This document shows, piece by piece, positions 22,876 through 35,573 of a stretch of 64,000 nucleotides of DNA. A program made the translations under genes and the position numbers. The notes under the pieces were generated by a model that saw nothing but the letters and a program-made list of their open reading frames with translations, made no database searches and was not told where the DNA came from. Origin of the DNA: Rhexocercosporidium sp. MPI-PUGE-AT-0058 (lineage: Eukaryota; Ascomycota; Leotiomycetes; Helotiales); contig JAGTJL010000008.1 of assembly GCA_020746875.1 (NCBI GenBank), forward strand, positions 1,860,001-1,924,000, given 5' to 3'. Numbering within the stretch: position 1 is the stretch's first letter; every line of letters begins with the position of its first letter.

Positions 22876-23356
22876 CTTGTAGGGAGAAGCAAATTCTGAT
22901 ATGGATATGAGATTAGAATCAAGAGCCGGGATTTAATACATATATATATATTCGAGTCCTTTTGAAGCTTTGTGAGAGCGAGAATTCCAACATCTAGTCA
23001 TCTACCCTCGATAAGAATATAAGAATATCAGAATGTAAGAATATGATAACAAGTCACTGAATGTTACGATGATAAGGCGTATACCCGCATAGATCTGAAG
23101 GGAAGTCGATTGTGTTCTGACTCTGTGTGTCCCGAGTCTTGATCAGCTTTAGAACTCCTGAACTGGAGGGAATTCCAGCTCACTTAACCGCGCCATCTAC
23201 GACCTGGTGGCATCAAATGTTAGCAATATAACGAATTGAAAACAGTTTCATGGCATCATTATAGAAGTTTCACTCTTGGTATATAGCGTGCTGATTGTTT
23301 TTCTCTTCTAGTATAAACACACCAAACCACCCATTCATCAAAGAGACCGCGCCAAA
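22876..23356. other. Convergent 3' intergenic region
   Basis: This lies between the ends of the DUF3830 gene (+) and the CmcJ-type gene (-). It has AT-rich patches including ATATATATAT near 22942 and a repeated AAGAATAT word near 23014-23045. No gene seen. Confidence 0.5.
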
Positions 23357-24441
23357 TCACCAGAAAGCGATGCATTTAACCTCGATACTCTCCCGCGGCT
23401 CCAAAATCCCCTCCGTCCCATCCAGATTAAAGCAAGTATGCGGCGACCCCGTAGAAATGGTATCCGGGTCTGCAGAATCCGTAAACTTGATAATGAGAAC
23501 CTCCTCAGGCGATTGCTCCGGCAGCCAATACCACATATGCCTCGCGTGGTTTTCGGGCTTGATGTTGTAAGCTCCACAAACGAATTCCCCCTTTTTATCC
23601 TCTCCGCGGCCGTTTGGCATGCGGAATCTGACTTCTACCAAGTCGTTTGGATCAAGAGACCGTCGGTCCATGATGGCTAATGGATCTCGTTTGACCGTCT
23701 TCAAGGGCCGCCACACGGAAAAAGCTGCAACTCTCGCTCCTGATGCCATGGCTTCAGCTCCGATGTCTTCAATGTCGTACCTACTCTTCGTGGCAAGTGC
23801 TTCGGTGCCATCTTTGGTGTAGTCGATGTGAACGAAGGGGAATGGAGAGTCTGAAGACGCAATATCAGAAGATCGGACTGAACGAAGCGCTTAGCGAGTG
23901 CTCGTGCTCATGCAGGACCATGTTCCCACTTACTCAAAACCTTGTCTGAGACCGTCTTCGTTGGATCTACCATATCTTCCTCTCGACGTCTTGATTTCAG
24001 ATATGGAGCTGCCTGCGCCTTGGAACTCAGCTTGCGGCGGTAAAGAACTGCTGAAAAAGCAATCTTCTTGGCTCCTGTTGCAGCTTTCAAGAGCGCCTCT
24101 ACCTCTTGTAGATACTTGCCAGTTATCTGCGCCTGCGAGAACCACTCATCGCCGGAAAGTGAGGACGTGTGTCGTGTAAACGTAAAGCCGTGAATATCCA
24201 GTTGTGGTCCATTTGTCGTTTTCAGAGATGGGCTCGTACGCATGTCATGAACAGCTAGGTTATGATACTCAGTCCGCTTCGCTGACGGTAGTCCGAAGAA
24301 AGGACGCTGCTCGGCCTCAAGTGCCGTTTCATCAGGCTCAATGTACAAAAAGGTTCCACGCGCGGTCTTCTGGGTGGCATCTTCGGGCAATGTGAGGGAT
24401 GGCATAGTATCTGCAATGGTGGTGGAAATCGTAGCAGACAT
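23357..24441 (-). CDS. CmcJ/NvfI (GA4 desaturase-like) family oxidoreductase
   Basis: Two exons, 24441-23934 and 23850-23357, joined by an 83-bp intron, give 333 residues. The protein matches the family named after GA4 desaturase, CmcJ and NvfI, which is common in fungal secondary-metabolite clusters. Visible landmarks are an N-terminal G-T-F-L-Y-I-E-P, the N-L-A-V-H-D-M-R segment with G-F-T-F nearby, V-H-I-D-Y-T after the intron, F-S-V-W-R-P-L-K-T-V-K-R-D-P-L, and a C-terminal S-P-H-T-C-F. Family members are described as 2-oxoglutarate/iron-type or related oxidoreductases; the exact reaction here cannot be read from sequence. The gene is intact, unlike its left neighbours, and carries CTACCCGGGTC 150 bp upstream, identical to the site upstream of HR-PKS 2, which supports a tailoring role in that pathway. 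Confidence 0.82.
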
Positions 24442-25278
24442 TGCGTCAGGAAGTTGAACACTCTGTAAATGACTGTATCACAACAGCGTGAGCAGTCACT
24501 CTTTCACGGCAGAAAGAAACGACCAATTAGTTTTAAACAGACGACCTGACTGTGCTAACGTGATATTATGGATATTCCGACCATCTCGAACTACCCGGGT
24601 CCTTTTCGTTTCAGCTCGGGGGATTTACATTTCGATAACCCAAAAGCTTAATTAAATGATGGGAAGAAGAATTTCGGATTCCGCAATGTCAAGATTGCCA
24701 AACCTGATATCCTGTTCAGAAACCAAACACGTTGTTGGTGTTATAAAGAAAGTAAATATAATTTTCCATTGGCTTGACAGGAATATTTTCTCATCCGGCT
24801 AGGTACCCTCCCCCATGTCGTGTTAATCCATTTGTCCTCCGCCCAAGGACAACACATTTTCACTCGGATATTTAAGTAATAAATCAACCTGATAAAGTTC
24901 TTTCGTAGCCTTTTACCCTGGGGATAAGGCTCTTCTGGTGCTCAATTACCAAAAATGCAAGTCATCTGTTTGTGCTAGACCGAGACTGAAGCCTACGCAT
25001 TTTAAGAGAGACTCTTGCAAGTTTTGATTGACATAGCTAATTTATTTACCAACATTGAAGATGTCTCGACTGCCTATTGTATTGAATGAGTTCTTTGTCA
25101 ATATTATTATTTTTGGCATAGATGAGGTTTGATGTTAGAACAAGCGTATCAGTTGTATTTTTGGGGTGACAGTAACACGGCTTAGATTTGCATATAAATG
25201 TCATTCACGTAGTACGTAGCGAGACAAAGATACATTTTGTGTCTATGAAATACCTTTGATTTCTCTCCAAGCGCTGAC
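24442..25278. promoter_or_regulatory. Promoter of the CmcJ-type gene and 3' flank of HR-PKS 2
   Basis: 837 bp without a gene. The segment next to 24441 holds the promoter of the CmcJ-type gene, including the palindrome CTACCCGGGTC at 24591-24601. The remainder (about 24700-25278) is AT-enriched 3' flank of HR-PKS 2 with no readable gene. Confidence 0.6.
24591..24601. promoter_or_regulatory. CCCGGG palindrome upstream of the CmcJ-type gene
   Basis: CTACCCGGGTC is centred about 155 bp upstream of the start codon at 24441. The same 11-mer lies upstream of HR-PKS 2, and close variants lie upstream of the acyl-CoA ligase and carrier-thioesterase genes. CGG/CCG palindromes are typical of Zn2Cys6 regulator sites, so this is a candidate pathway operator. 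Confidence 0.45.
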
Positions 25279-28200
25279 CTACTTAAATCCAACCAACGCT
25301 CCTTGACAAATATCACTAATCGATTTCCCACTAAGTATATCCAACACAGGAATGCTCACAGCAAGCTCCTTGAAGAACCAAGACCTGATATCCACCGCTA
25401 TGAGAGAGTCAACACCTAAGTCAATCAGAGGTCTATCTACGTTCAAAGGACTCTCAGGGAGTTGCATGATGGTACAAATCTCCGCAGAGCAAGCATTAAC
25501 CAGCGTTGCTTTCGCTTGAGTAGGTGTTGTAGCAGTCTCCAAGAGCTTCTTCACCGGGACGTGAACGGATGTTCCTTTCTGCTCTGTTTTGGTACCGGGA
25601 GTTTCAAAGGAGCAAAGGTGAAGAAATCGAGGATTGTCGTACCAGCGAGGTCGTGCGTGGCTGGTCTTAACCATCATGCTTACAAGTCCTGTACTCAGCT
25701 CTGCTACTTCCCCGGAGCTTGGTGGCGCCGCAATGATGGCTTCGAAGAAACTCGCATGTAGGTCAGCTTCACTGAGAGGTACGCAGTTACTGCTGTAGAG
25801 ATGGTCAAGAATCATCTGCTTGTTACTGTCGGCCTGGACAAAAAATCCCACTCCGAAGATGATGCCCAGGTCAAGAATAGACGCTGCAAAGCCTCTCTTC
25901 CGCCTCTGGGCAATCAAGCTTTTGGCATACCTGCGATCTATCTCAGCACGACTGTAGTCAAGTTGCAAGGTAAGATAGAGTGACTCACATATTTCCGCTG
26001 CAATAATTCGACTGACCCGAATTCCCAACCACGCTCGATATGCTTGACAAGAAGATGAAAAAGTCGAGTTCAACATCAAAGAATTGTTGATCGAGTACGA
26101 AAGCGCCAGAAACCTTAGGGTCGACGACGGATTGGAACTTCTCGGCGGTCATGTTGAAGAACATGGAGTCTTTCAGAATCTGTGATCCGAAGTTAGAGTG
26201 ATATTCGCAAATCATGTGGGAACACTGCCTACCATGGCACCGACGATAACACCTCCTACAGGTGGCATTGATTTTGACATCGTTTTGCAAGCACGGCTTA
26301 CAGATGCTGCGTCTGTGATATCCATCGGCAGGATTTCTACCTGCACCCCTTGAGATGCCATCTCTTTGACCCAGGTAGGAGAGACCTGAGGTGACCGACT
26401 TGTCAAGGCGATATGACGAGCTCCATGCTGCACCATCCACCATGCCAGTGAAAGCCCCAGACTGCTGGTGAGCCCGGCCAGCAGGTAGGTTTGGTTTGAT
26501 TTGATGTAGTTTTTGGGGTTATGGATCAAGGGCATGGCTTCTATCTGCTGCGTCTTGGTCCAATCCCATATAAACACCGGGTCGGATACTTTGGCGGTAT
26601 CTACTTGAGAAATGGGCAGGAGTCTACAAGGCAGTTGAAATCCGGACTCTGACAAGACTTTTTCTGTACGGGACGCGGCCTTGGTGAGAATACGATGCAT
26701 TTCCTGCACTGTTACTTCATCCCAGTTGTGGGAATGCTCAAGGAAAGAATAGCTGTTGTCGAAGGATAGACAAGTTCTGGGGAGTAGAAATCCAATATTG
26801 CCGTCCCCTTCGTTGCTTGTGAATCCGGGAAGATGAATGTAAGACCCGACTACATGTTCCAGGTAGTTATTGGCAAAGCTCTGTGTGGCTAGGGGATGTA
26901 TGGATTGAATTGCATTCCCCTTAAGGGCCGAGTTGCCTCTTGTAGCAATGCACAAGGGCCGGCTGTGTTCGTCGACAAGAGTCTGAAGAATTTTGATCAT
27001 CATATCATTCGGCTCCAAAATCAAGACGCTTTTACTAGATGATGTTGTGGCAAAGACCTCGGAGGCGATGATGAACCCCAGTACACCACTCAAGAAATAG
27101 CATTCTTGTCCTGGCTTCACTTCGCATGGCACGGTGGTCTCGACAGGTAAACAAACGGCTGAGAGCACCTCTCCCGCAAAGAATAGAACCTGCTTCCCAG
27201 AGCCCTCCACAGTACCCAAGCAAAGGAAAGAATATGTTGATTTAGTAACACGCACTGCTGTGGATATGGAATGTGTCAATCGAACTCTGACTAGTTCCGG
27301 ACTGCAGGAGGAGGCTTTGCTAGAGATGCTCTTGAATATAAATTCCTCACCGCATGGCTCCAGAGTGACACTGGCCTCATCTAGTGAAACCGTGCGGTGA
27401 ATGCTTCGCATTTGAGAGAGATATCGATCATTCGCCGATGTGATATGGCGCAGACGAGGGATAAGCAGCCGGTTGTGCTCGATGGCTAGCTCTGGCTCTG
27501 CCGTCCATAACATGGGCTGCCCAGCATTATCACTGACGATGGGAACCAGGAAACGCATGAGAACCTCAGCGATACGTGCTGGACTTGAGGCTGCCGAGAC
27601 AACGTCGAGATCGAGGAATTGTAGACGAAGCTCTACAAGTTCGGGAAGCAAACATCTACCTAACCCAACGGACATATTGCTGTACGGGACATCACCTCGA
27701 CGACCTCGAGTGATCCAGAATATATTCTTCTCCTTCTCGAAGAGATCCTGCAATGCAGATAGTTTGGTAGGTGTAATATCCTTCAAAATGGGTGAATCAA
27801 GATCTGCCAAAAGAAGTATTGCTCTTTTCCGCGTCGACCGAGGCCTCTGCTGGAGGAGTTCTAGAGTAGGTACCGTCAAAACGCTACTGATCTTCGAGGA
27901 CAAACTGCAACTCAATGCCTCTACCACTGCATGAATCTCTGGAGCTTCACCACCAACTATAGTCAGCTCCAAATCCAGCATATGCTCCTGAGACAAGGGC
28001 TGTCTAATCATCTGAATGTCGTCGTTGACAGCTTGAGACACAATGACGCTGTTCATCCGGTTGCTTGGTGTGGACATATCATGATATATATAATCGATTC
28101 CAGAAAAGCCTGATGCTTTCAAAGCGTGCTTCCACTTCTCTGGGGACAGCAGCGGACCATGTTGACCTTTTCGAAGATCATCTTCATGAAGCCACCAGCC

Positions 28201-31200
28201 CGCCATTGCACTCATGATGAAAGGAACAAACAGGGCATCAGCAGTGACTTCCATGAGTAACAGATAACCGCCTGGCTTCAGCAAACGCCTCACATTTCGC
28301 AAGCAAGCTTGGATATCTGAATCATTGTCAGCATGTTTTTGAACTATGCATCACAGGTCACTTACCTCTGGTGGCATGAATTACGTTGGAAGCAACAACG
28401 ATGTCAAAGCTTCCTTCAACAAACCCTTGACTAGTGGCATCTTCCTCGACGTTGAATTTCTGGAAGGTAAACTTATCACTTGGCTGGAATGTCTCCCGAG
28501 CTTTATTGAAGAAACCAGGCGAGATATCAGTAAAGTGATAATGATGGAAAGCTCCATCCAAGCCACGCTGCATGGCCTTGGTTGCTCCTCCGGTACCAGC
28601 CCCAACCTGCGCTGTAAGTTAACTCAGTGGTTTCTCAATAGATGTGCACAACTTACTTCGAGAATGTTACAACGAGGATATCGATGGGCAATGATACGAG
28701 CAATCTTTGCTAGGTAACCATTTGCTCGCTCGCATACCACAGTTTCCGTGTACAGGCGGAAGAGATGGTCTTCTTTGAGCAAGACTTCCAACATGGAAAC
28801 GCCATCTCTGATGACCGATGTCAGTGCTTCACCAACAGCTCGTATAATTTGGAACTCAATACGGTCTTGAAATGGTTCAATCAGGGCCAACACATCGGCT
28901 AGGCTATCATGGGCCCATTCCTCCCAAATCGCAGGATGAGGTGCGCCTCTGGGTGGATGTACGCAGTCCTGAAGATAGTCCCATAAGCGATGGAAATGTT
29001 CAGGCAAAGAAATCAGTTCTGCACGAGAAACCTGACCATATATGCTTTTCATGTAACAGTACGACAAGCGCTCGGAAAGTTCCATGATACTGGCATCGTG
29101 TACTCCGTCTTTCTCTGTTGGTATCTGAGCCAGTCCATCGGGAATATCTTCAGCCCAGACTTCTGTAGTGAAGATGCCTTCGTCGTAGACAGACTCCTTT
29201 TGAGCTAGAGCAGACGCTTTAAGCCCATCAACTCGGAAGGCCATGGCAGAAGACGCTTTGCCGTAGAAAGTGTTGATATCTGCGGTCCATGAGTTTGGAG
29301 TTTTAGAGCTACCAGCCATTGATCCTGTTACACAAGCCTCATAGTAGACAGCGTCGTCGTGTTCTTTCTGCTCGCCTATCCTCCGCGTATCAAAGCTGAG
29401 ACGGCGGATAAAGGTTGGTACGTAGGGGCATCTCAATCCACCATCACCAGGGAAAGCGAAGGCTGCGATGGCGCTCTGAAATGCTAGGTCCAGCACTGGG
29501 GGAGGCATAAGCAGCATCTCTACAGACGACGGCACCGCACGAGCACGAGCTACCGAAGCTGTGGCGTGCATTGGAAATCGTGAGATCTCGTCCAGCCGAA
29601 AGTGATGTCCGTACTCCAACCCGATATCCGTTAATGAATCGTAGAAGATCTCTCTAGGAATTGCAGAAAGCCGAGCTGAGGTCTGAGATTTGCGAGGAGG
29701 AAAAACATCCTTAGAGGGGCGGCTGTGAATCGTCAGTTGGCCATGGCAAGCATTAAATGCCTTCTTGACCCCGGAAGACCGAGATGATATTGAGAAGTCA
29801 GCAGAAATCCCGTTGTGTTCCGTCGAAGACTTTTTGATGCTGCTCAGGTTCACCATGAGCTCGGCACCTTCAATTCCATGAAGAACAACGGCGCGTTGGA
29901 AGTGTACTTGGTGTAGCTCGATGAAAAAGCCGTCGTCAGCATGGCCAAAAGACTCCTGTGCCACCAGCATTGCTGCTTCAAGAGCCATGCTGCAGTACGC
30001 AGCAGCAGGAAGGATGACTTGCCCCTGAATACAATGCTCGCGTAACCAAGGCAACTCGCTTAAACGCAATATATTGCGCCAGCTGCTGCATGATCCATCC
30101 TCATTCCCGTTCACACGGACTCCCAGCAGCACGTTGAAGCCGGGACGATGCGCCAGAGCTACAGACTGTGCCGATTCTCGCCAGTACTCGGTACTATGCT
30201 CCCACGAGTATGTAGGTAGTTGGATGGGAGATTTTACCGGTTTGCTTGCTGGTACATGAGGACCGACAGCGGCTTGCTTGTAACGAGCGAAGTTAACTTC
30301 ATCTGTATGTTGCCATAACAGCCCTAGACAGCGACATATGGCACTAGTATCATCGACGAGACGTGAAAGCGTACCGTAGTAGGGTACTGGATGGTCTAAG
30401 ACTTGAGCCAATATCTGACTAGCGGGCGTCCTCAGAGCTGGATGAGGTCCAACCTCAATAGCCACATCGATAGAGCTTTCCATCTTCAATAGGCCTTGCA
30501 GAGCTTCCAAGAAAACAACCGGCTGCACCAGATTCTTCACCCAGTATTCATCTCGAAGACTGCCACAGCATGCATCAGACATGAGCTCTGCTGTCACTGA
30601 CGATATCCAGAGACATGCCGTTTGGGGTTTTTGGAGCGTGATGTTGCATGCAACCAGAGATGCCAGATACGGTGTCACGCAGGGCAGCATATGTGAGGAA
30701 TGGTAGGCTTTGTCCACGCGAAGAAGCGTTGCCGGCGTCTTGTCTTGATCCAGCTTCTTCTTCGCCGCACGCAAGGTGGTCAAGTTACCTGACAACGTAA
30801 CGCTCTGCAAACCGTTGCTAGCAGCCACGTTGATCTCTCCTGTCCATGGCTCTGTGTTGCAGAAAGTCACAGCATCTTGGAGTGACATTCCAACAGCCAT
30901 CATGCCTCCTTGTTTTCCGTCTGCTCCGCTTGCTAGACCTGAGTATTTGCCCCGGTAGAAAGCAATTCGGATGGCGTCTTGAGCACTCAAATGTCCCGCC
31001 GCATATGCAGCAGCAATCTCTCCGGAAGAATGGCCAACCACGGCCGCAAATGATATTCCCACGGTGGAGAGAAGCTCAACAAGTGCGATTTGGACTGCGG
31101 TACACAGCGGTTGAGAATACTCGGCGAGACTCATTCGCGACTTTGCGGAATCCAGCACGAGTTCTTCTGAGAGTGACCATGATGGCGCATCAGGCAATGC

Positions 31201-33064
31201 ACCCAGACTCCTCTCCTGCAGCTCAATGGCGTTCCGGAAGACCCAAGACTTACGCAACAGCTCTCGACCCATCGTCGCCCACTGAGCTCCTTGGCCCGTG
31301 AAGACCCCAAGCACTCTCAGCGGACGGCCCAGAGGAACACCCTGCGTCCCAACCACGCTCCCTTTCTTGCTTGCATCCAGCGCAGTCAGCATTTCCGCCC
31401 GGAGTGCTCGAATGGACTGCCCGGAGAAGGATATCCTGGTGGGCAAGCTCGAGCGTCGCGCTTGCAAGAAGGAGCGCAGGTTTGCCACGTCTAGATCGGG
31501 ATGCTGCTCTAGGAACTCCTGATACTTGTCCACCAGCCCAACGAGGGAGCGTTCGGTGGCAGCTGAAAGGACCAGTGGCGTGGCCATCTCGTGCGTCGGT
31601 CCCGTTGCAAGATGCCGATGGGCCTCTGGATGATAGCTCTCCAGGATGGCATGCGCGTTTGTGCCTCCAAAGCCGAAAGAATTCACCGAGCATCTCTTGA
31701 CAGATGCCAGCGCCGCGGGCCATGGCACTTCTGAGCGCGGCACTTGCAGATTCCCATAGAAGGCGCGCACGTCCGGGTTGAGCGCGTCGAAATGGAGATT
31801 AGGCGTGATGCGTCCCTTTTGTAAGAGCAAGGATGCTTTCAAGACACCTGCGACACCAGCCGCTCCCTCGGTGTGTCCGATGATGGTCTTGATAGAGCCA
31901 ACGTAGAGCGGCGTCGACGTCCTTTCCGCGCCCGGCGGGAAGAAGGACTGCTGTATTGCGGACGCCTCGATAGGGTCTCCCACGGGAGTTCCTGTCAGAT
32001 GTTAACACTGTAGCTGCTACGCCTAGGAGCGCATCTCGCATCGTCTGTACCTGTTCCATGCGCCTCAAAGTATTGGCAGCGGTCGGAGGCCTTGGTGATA
32101 TCGAGCCCTGCGCGCTCGTACGTAGCTTGGATCAAAGCTGCCTGGGAGCTGGAACTGGGCATCGTGATGCCCGTGGTCCTCCCATCCGAATTGACGCCCG
32201 TCTCACGGATGATGCTCTGGATATGATCACCGTCCTTGATTGCTTTGCTGAGCGTCTTCAAGATAACTACCCCGAAGCCCTCGCCCCGCGTATAGCCATC
32301 AGCTCTAGCATCCCACATGTGGCAATGCCCCGTGGGAGACAACAGGTGCAGTTTGGACTCCATCACGTACATCTCCGGTCCAAGAATCAACGTGCATCCG
32401 GCCGCCACTGCTACATCCGACTCGCCGCGGCGAAGCACCTGTACCGCTTCATGAACCGCGACCAGACTAGACGAGCACGCCGTGTCAATGGTCATCGACA
32501 GCCCGCGCCAATCGTAGAAATACGAGACCCGGTTAGATGTGATGCTCCTGGCTAAGCCGGTTGCTGCATACTGAGGCATCGTCTCCACATCACGAAGCTG
32601 AATATCATGATAGTCGGCCGTCATCTGCCCAACAAACAACGCGGTGTTGGTCCCCTTCGTCGCTTCCAGGCTTATACCGGCATCTTCAAGAGCTTCATAC
32701 ACAATTTCTAGGAGCATTCTATGCTAGAAACTCATTAACATGCATGCAGAAGTACGGCAGCACTAGGTGAAGCAAAGCATACCTGCGGGTCCATAGCTTC
32801 AGCTTCTTGCTGGCTGACTTTGAAAAAGCCGGCGTCGAACAGCTTGTGGTTCTCCTCCAAGAAATACGACTTGGTGCTGTTTGTGGTCCCATGATGTTGC
32901 GGATCTGGATGTGCAAATCCGTGAATATCAAAGCGGCTGCTGGGGACCGTCTGCACCACGTCGATGGGATCCCGCAACAGCTCCCATAGTTTGGCAGTGC
33001 CTGATGCACCGCCAGAAAATCTACAGCCTGCGCCTACAATCGCAATGGGTTCTGCGGGCATCAT
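25279..33064 (-). CDS. Highly reducing polyketide synthase 2 (KS-AT-DH-MT-psiER-KR-ACP), LovB-like
   Basis: Seven exons in phase give about 2485 residues: 33064-32783, 32723-32051, 31991-28657, 28606-28366, 28316-26233, 26179-25989, 25930-25279. The KS has Cys177 in D-T-A-C-S-S-S, E-A-H-G-T-G-T and I-G-H-T-E-G. The AT has F-T-G-Q-G-A-Q and G-H-S-S-G. The DH near 965 has the full [10 protein letters not shown] motif, with its Asp in V-L-D-L-A-F-Q. A C-methyltransferase domain has V-G-A-G-T-G-G at 1431-1437. The segment where an ER would lie has no NADPH motif. The KR uses G-L-T-S-S-L-G, the LovB/PKS-NRPS-clade form, and keeps S...Y...N. The terminal ACP has G-V-D-S-L near 2447. There is no condensation domain or TE. 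A second possible ATG lies at 33106. LovB-type enzymes borrow a separate enoyl reductase; none is visible here. Expected products are methylated and incompletely reduced. Confidence 0.93.
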
Positions 33065-33695
33065 GATGAAGCAACACGGAGTGGTCTCGTAGCTCACAAT
33101 CTCCAAAGGTCAAGTGCGGGCTCCCAGTGTGCTTTGCTTATAGAAGATGAATATCTACCCGGGTCGAACCGTCCCTAACAGTCAGTCCCTGTGTACCGCA
33201 AGGGTTACAGTTGATAGCCTTTGACAAGTGATATTATGGTCGACATATCAAGAAAGAAAGCATCGAGTTTTTAAGAAGCTCTCTTTCTCTGTGTATACTT
33301 ATCAAGGAGGCTATTTTCTCGATCAAAAATAGCCTGCTAGTGCCTAGGGTAATGTGCCGAAATATTCCATCCCATATAAATCTCTTCTTTCTGTATGTAA
33401 AACTGCTTAATGTAGCTAAGCAGACCGTATCTGTCCTAGATACGCAAAGTTAAAATAACCCATAGTTTCATGCTTCACTTCGGGACATATAGTCTCAGGG
33501 TCGAGAGCATCCCCGGCGCTTACTCGAAAACTGACCGGACTGAGATTTTGAGTTTGGGACTGAGATGCCCGCAGCAGGAAAGGGCTGGCATCTATCAAAA
33601 TACATGCTCTAGTATTCTACGAACTTTATATGTGGTTGCTTCTCTCGCTCTCTGCCTCTCGTCATATATGCAATTGACTGATCATACGATTCAAC
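33065..33695. promoter_or_regulatory. Divergent promoter between HR-PKS 2 and P450 1
   Basis: 631 bp between the start codons of PKS 2 (-) and the first P450 (+). It holds CTACCCGGGTC at 33155-33165, 94 bp upstream of the PKS 2 start, and a CCCCGGCG word near 33510 closer to the P450. The arrangement suggests co-regulation of the pair. Confidence 0.6.
33155..33165. promoter_or_regulatory. CCCGGG palindrome upstream of HR-PKS 2
   Basis: CTACCCGGGTC is identical over 11 bases to the site upstream of the CmcJ-type gene. Its six-base core CCCGGG lies at 33158-33163. Confidence 0.45.
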
Positions 33696-35573
33696 ATGGC
33701 TCCAATTGACTATGCCCTCCCGCTGATTTTCCGCATAGGCGTGCTTCTTGTGTTCGCTGTTCTGGTGCATCGACTCGTGTATAATGTGTTCTTCCATCCA
33801 TTACGCAAAGTTCCTGGTCCTCTGTTTGCTAAATTCTCACGACTGTGGCTTTTCATGGAAGATTATGGCGGCAACCCGCACACCACTATCTTGAAACTCC
33901 ACCAACGACATGGTATGTACTACCATGCTGCGGCGCAAGCCTCTAGACAGTCACTGAGACCTCATCACTCCAGGCCCATTGGTGAGGATATCTCCCAACG
34001 AGGTTTCTGTCAATGATATTAATTGCAATCCGACCATCTACTCGCAAACCACCCCATGGCTGAAAGTGCCATATCACTATACGGCGTTCAAGAGCACAAC
34101 AGCATTCAGCATATTCACGGAACTGGATCCCGACGTCCACAGCACGCATCTGAAGTTGCTCTCACCTTCATTCTCCTACGCGTATGTCCACGAGCGGGAG
34201 AGCCAGATCTACGCAAAGAGCTCACAGATGATCGCTGGAATTGCCAGCAGAGTGCAAAGAAAGGAGCAGGTGGAGCTCATGAGTGTAATCCGGAGTTTAG
34301 CTCTGGATATCGTGACAGAATACACGTACGGCAAAGCGACTGGTGCACTGAAGACGTTTGAGACAGATCTGTTTGAGATTTTCGACAAAGCAGTGCAATC
34401 CGTTATATATGTTGGTAGATCCTTTGCCACGATGTGTCCTTCCTCGCTGAAACATATAGTTTCAACACTTTCCTCCTCTAAGGCGACTTATTCCATATAT
34501 CGCCCCTGTTTTTCCACATCTCGTGCCGAACAAACTCATAGGCCAGGTGTGTTGGTGAAGATATATTACCTCCTACGTACATACTAATATATGAAAGGCA
34601 GCAATTTCTGGCTTGAAGCTAACCAAACAGAACGATTATCAAGATGCAGCATTTCATCGACCGAATATCTTTCAAAACGTTCTCGCCATGTCTAAAAAGA
34701 AGGAAATTCCAATCTCCGATGCTGAGCTTGTAACTGATGGGATCGTTATTCTCGCGGCTGGTAAAGCTTCCATAGCATACACATCCTTATTTGGCTAGGC
34801 TGATCAAGTTTTGTGATGTAGGAGCAGATACCACTGCAGCAGCTGTTAGCGTCGGCATGTATCATTTGCTTCAAAATCCCGAGTTATATAAACGTCTTCA
34901 GCAAGAGCTCATCCAGGTCATGCCCGAGCGAAGTTCGCAGCCTTCGCTAACAACTCTGGAAAATCTCCCACTACTGAATGCTGTTATTAAGGAGGGCTTG
35001 CGAATTGCGTGTCCTATTCGTGGCCATATGCCTCGAATAGTCCCAAGTCAAGGTTGGAACTATGCGGGTGTTTACTTTCCCCCAAATGTAAACAACACCA
35101 CCGATAGCAACACGAACTCACGGGTACTTGACTGACATAACTATAGTCGGTCGTCGCTACATCTGCATACTATGGTTGTTATGACGAAAAGGTGTTTCCA
35201 AATCCCAAAGTTTACGATCCGACAAGATGGCTTGCGGAAGATACATCTCTGTTGAACAATTATTTACAGCCTTTCTCCCGGGGCACCAGGCAATGCATTG
35301 GACAAAAGTAAGTGCTGTTCTTGTGCTGTTCTTTGAGTCCCTATAAGAAGCTTTCACTCGAAGCGGCTGTATCTTTTAATATTTGCGTGCTAACCCAGGA
35401 CCCTCTTCGTGTTCAGTGTCACTCTAGCAATTCAACGCGTTGCAATATCTCAGTTTGTTCGAAATTTCAGTCCTTCTAGCTTTACTCCACTGGCCGAGAT
35501 AAAGACACGAGAATATGTAACTTTGCTTGTAGACTCTCCTTTATGCGTTCAGGTAGAGTTGGAAGGATCTTAG
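33696..35573 (+). CDS. Cytochrome P450 monooxygenase 1
   Basis: Seven exons in phase give about 501 residues: 33696-33912, 33974-34410, 34460-34546, 34598-34760, 34822-35087, 35147-35307, 35399-35573. An N-terminal membrane anchor (L-I-F-R-I-G-V-L-L-V-F-A-V-L-V) is followed by F-F-H-P-L-R-K-V-P-G-P, the usual membrane-bound fungal P450 opening. The I-helix oxygen motif A-G-A-D-T-T spans the fourth intron, E-x-x-R is in V-I-K-E-G-L-R, and the heme loop is F-S-R-G-T-R-Q-C-I-G with Cys440. The apparent frame break near 34410 disappears if a 49-bp intron (34411-34459) is removed. The 3' splice site of the next intron is uncertain, AAAG or GCAG at 34597-34601. It probably oxidises the PKS 2 product at the ER membrane. 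Start at 33696: it directly precedes the anchor. Confidence 0.88.

Noticed and set aside
25931..25988. A 37-bp intron near the PKS 2 KR (3' end at 25952)
   Set aside because: The next AG gives a 58-bp intron and the family-typical G-N-M-Y-A-K continuation after the KR motif, so the longer intron was adopted.
33065..33106. Alternative PKS 2 start at 33106
   Set aside because: Possible, but the second ATG (33064) starts directly before the KS with the usual short lead; the extra 14 residues have no family support.
34411..34459. Apparent frameshift in P450 1
   Set aside because: Removing a 49-bp GT...AG intron with a good branch sequence restores a continuous P450 sequence, so this is an intron rather than a lesion.
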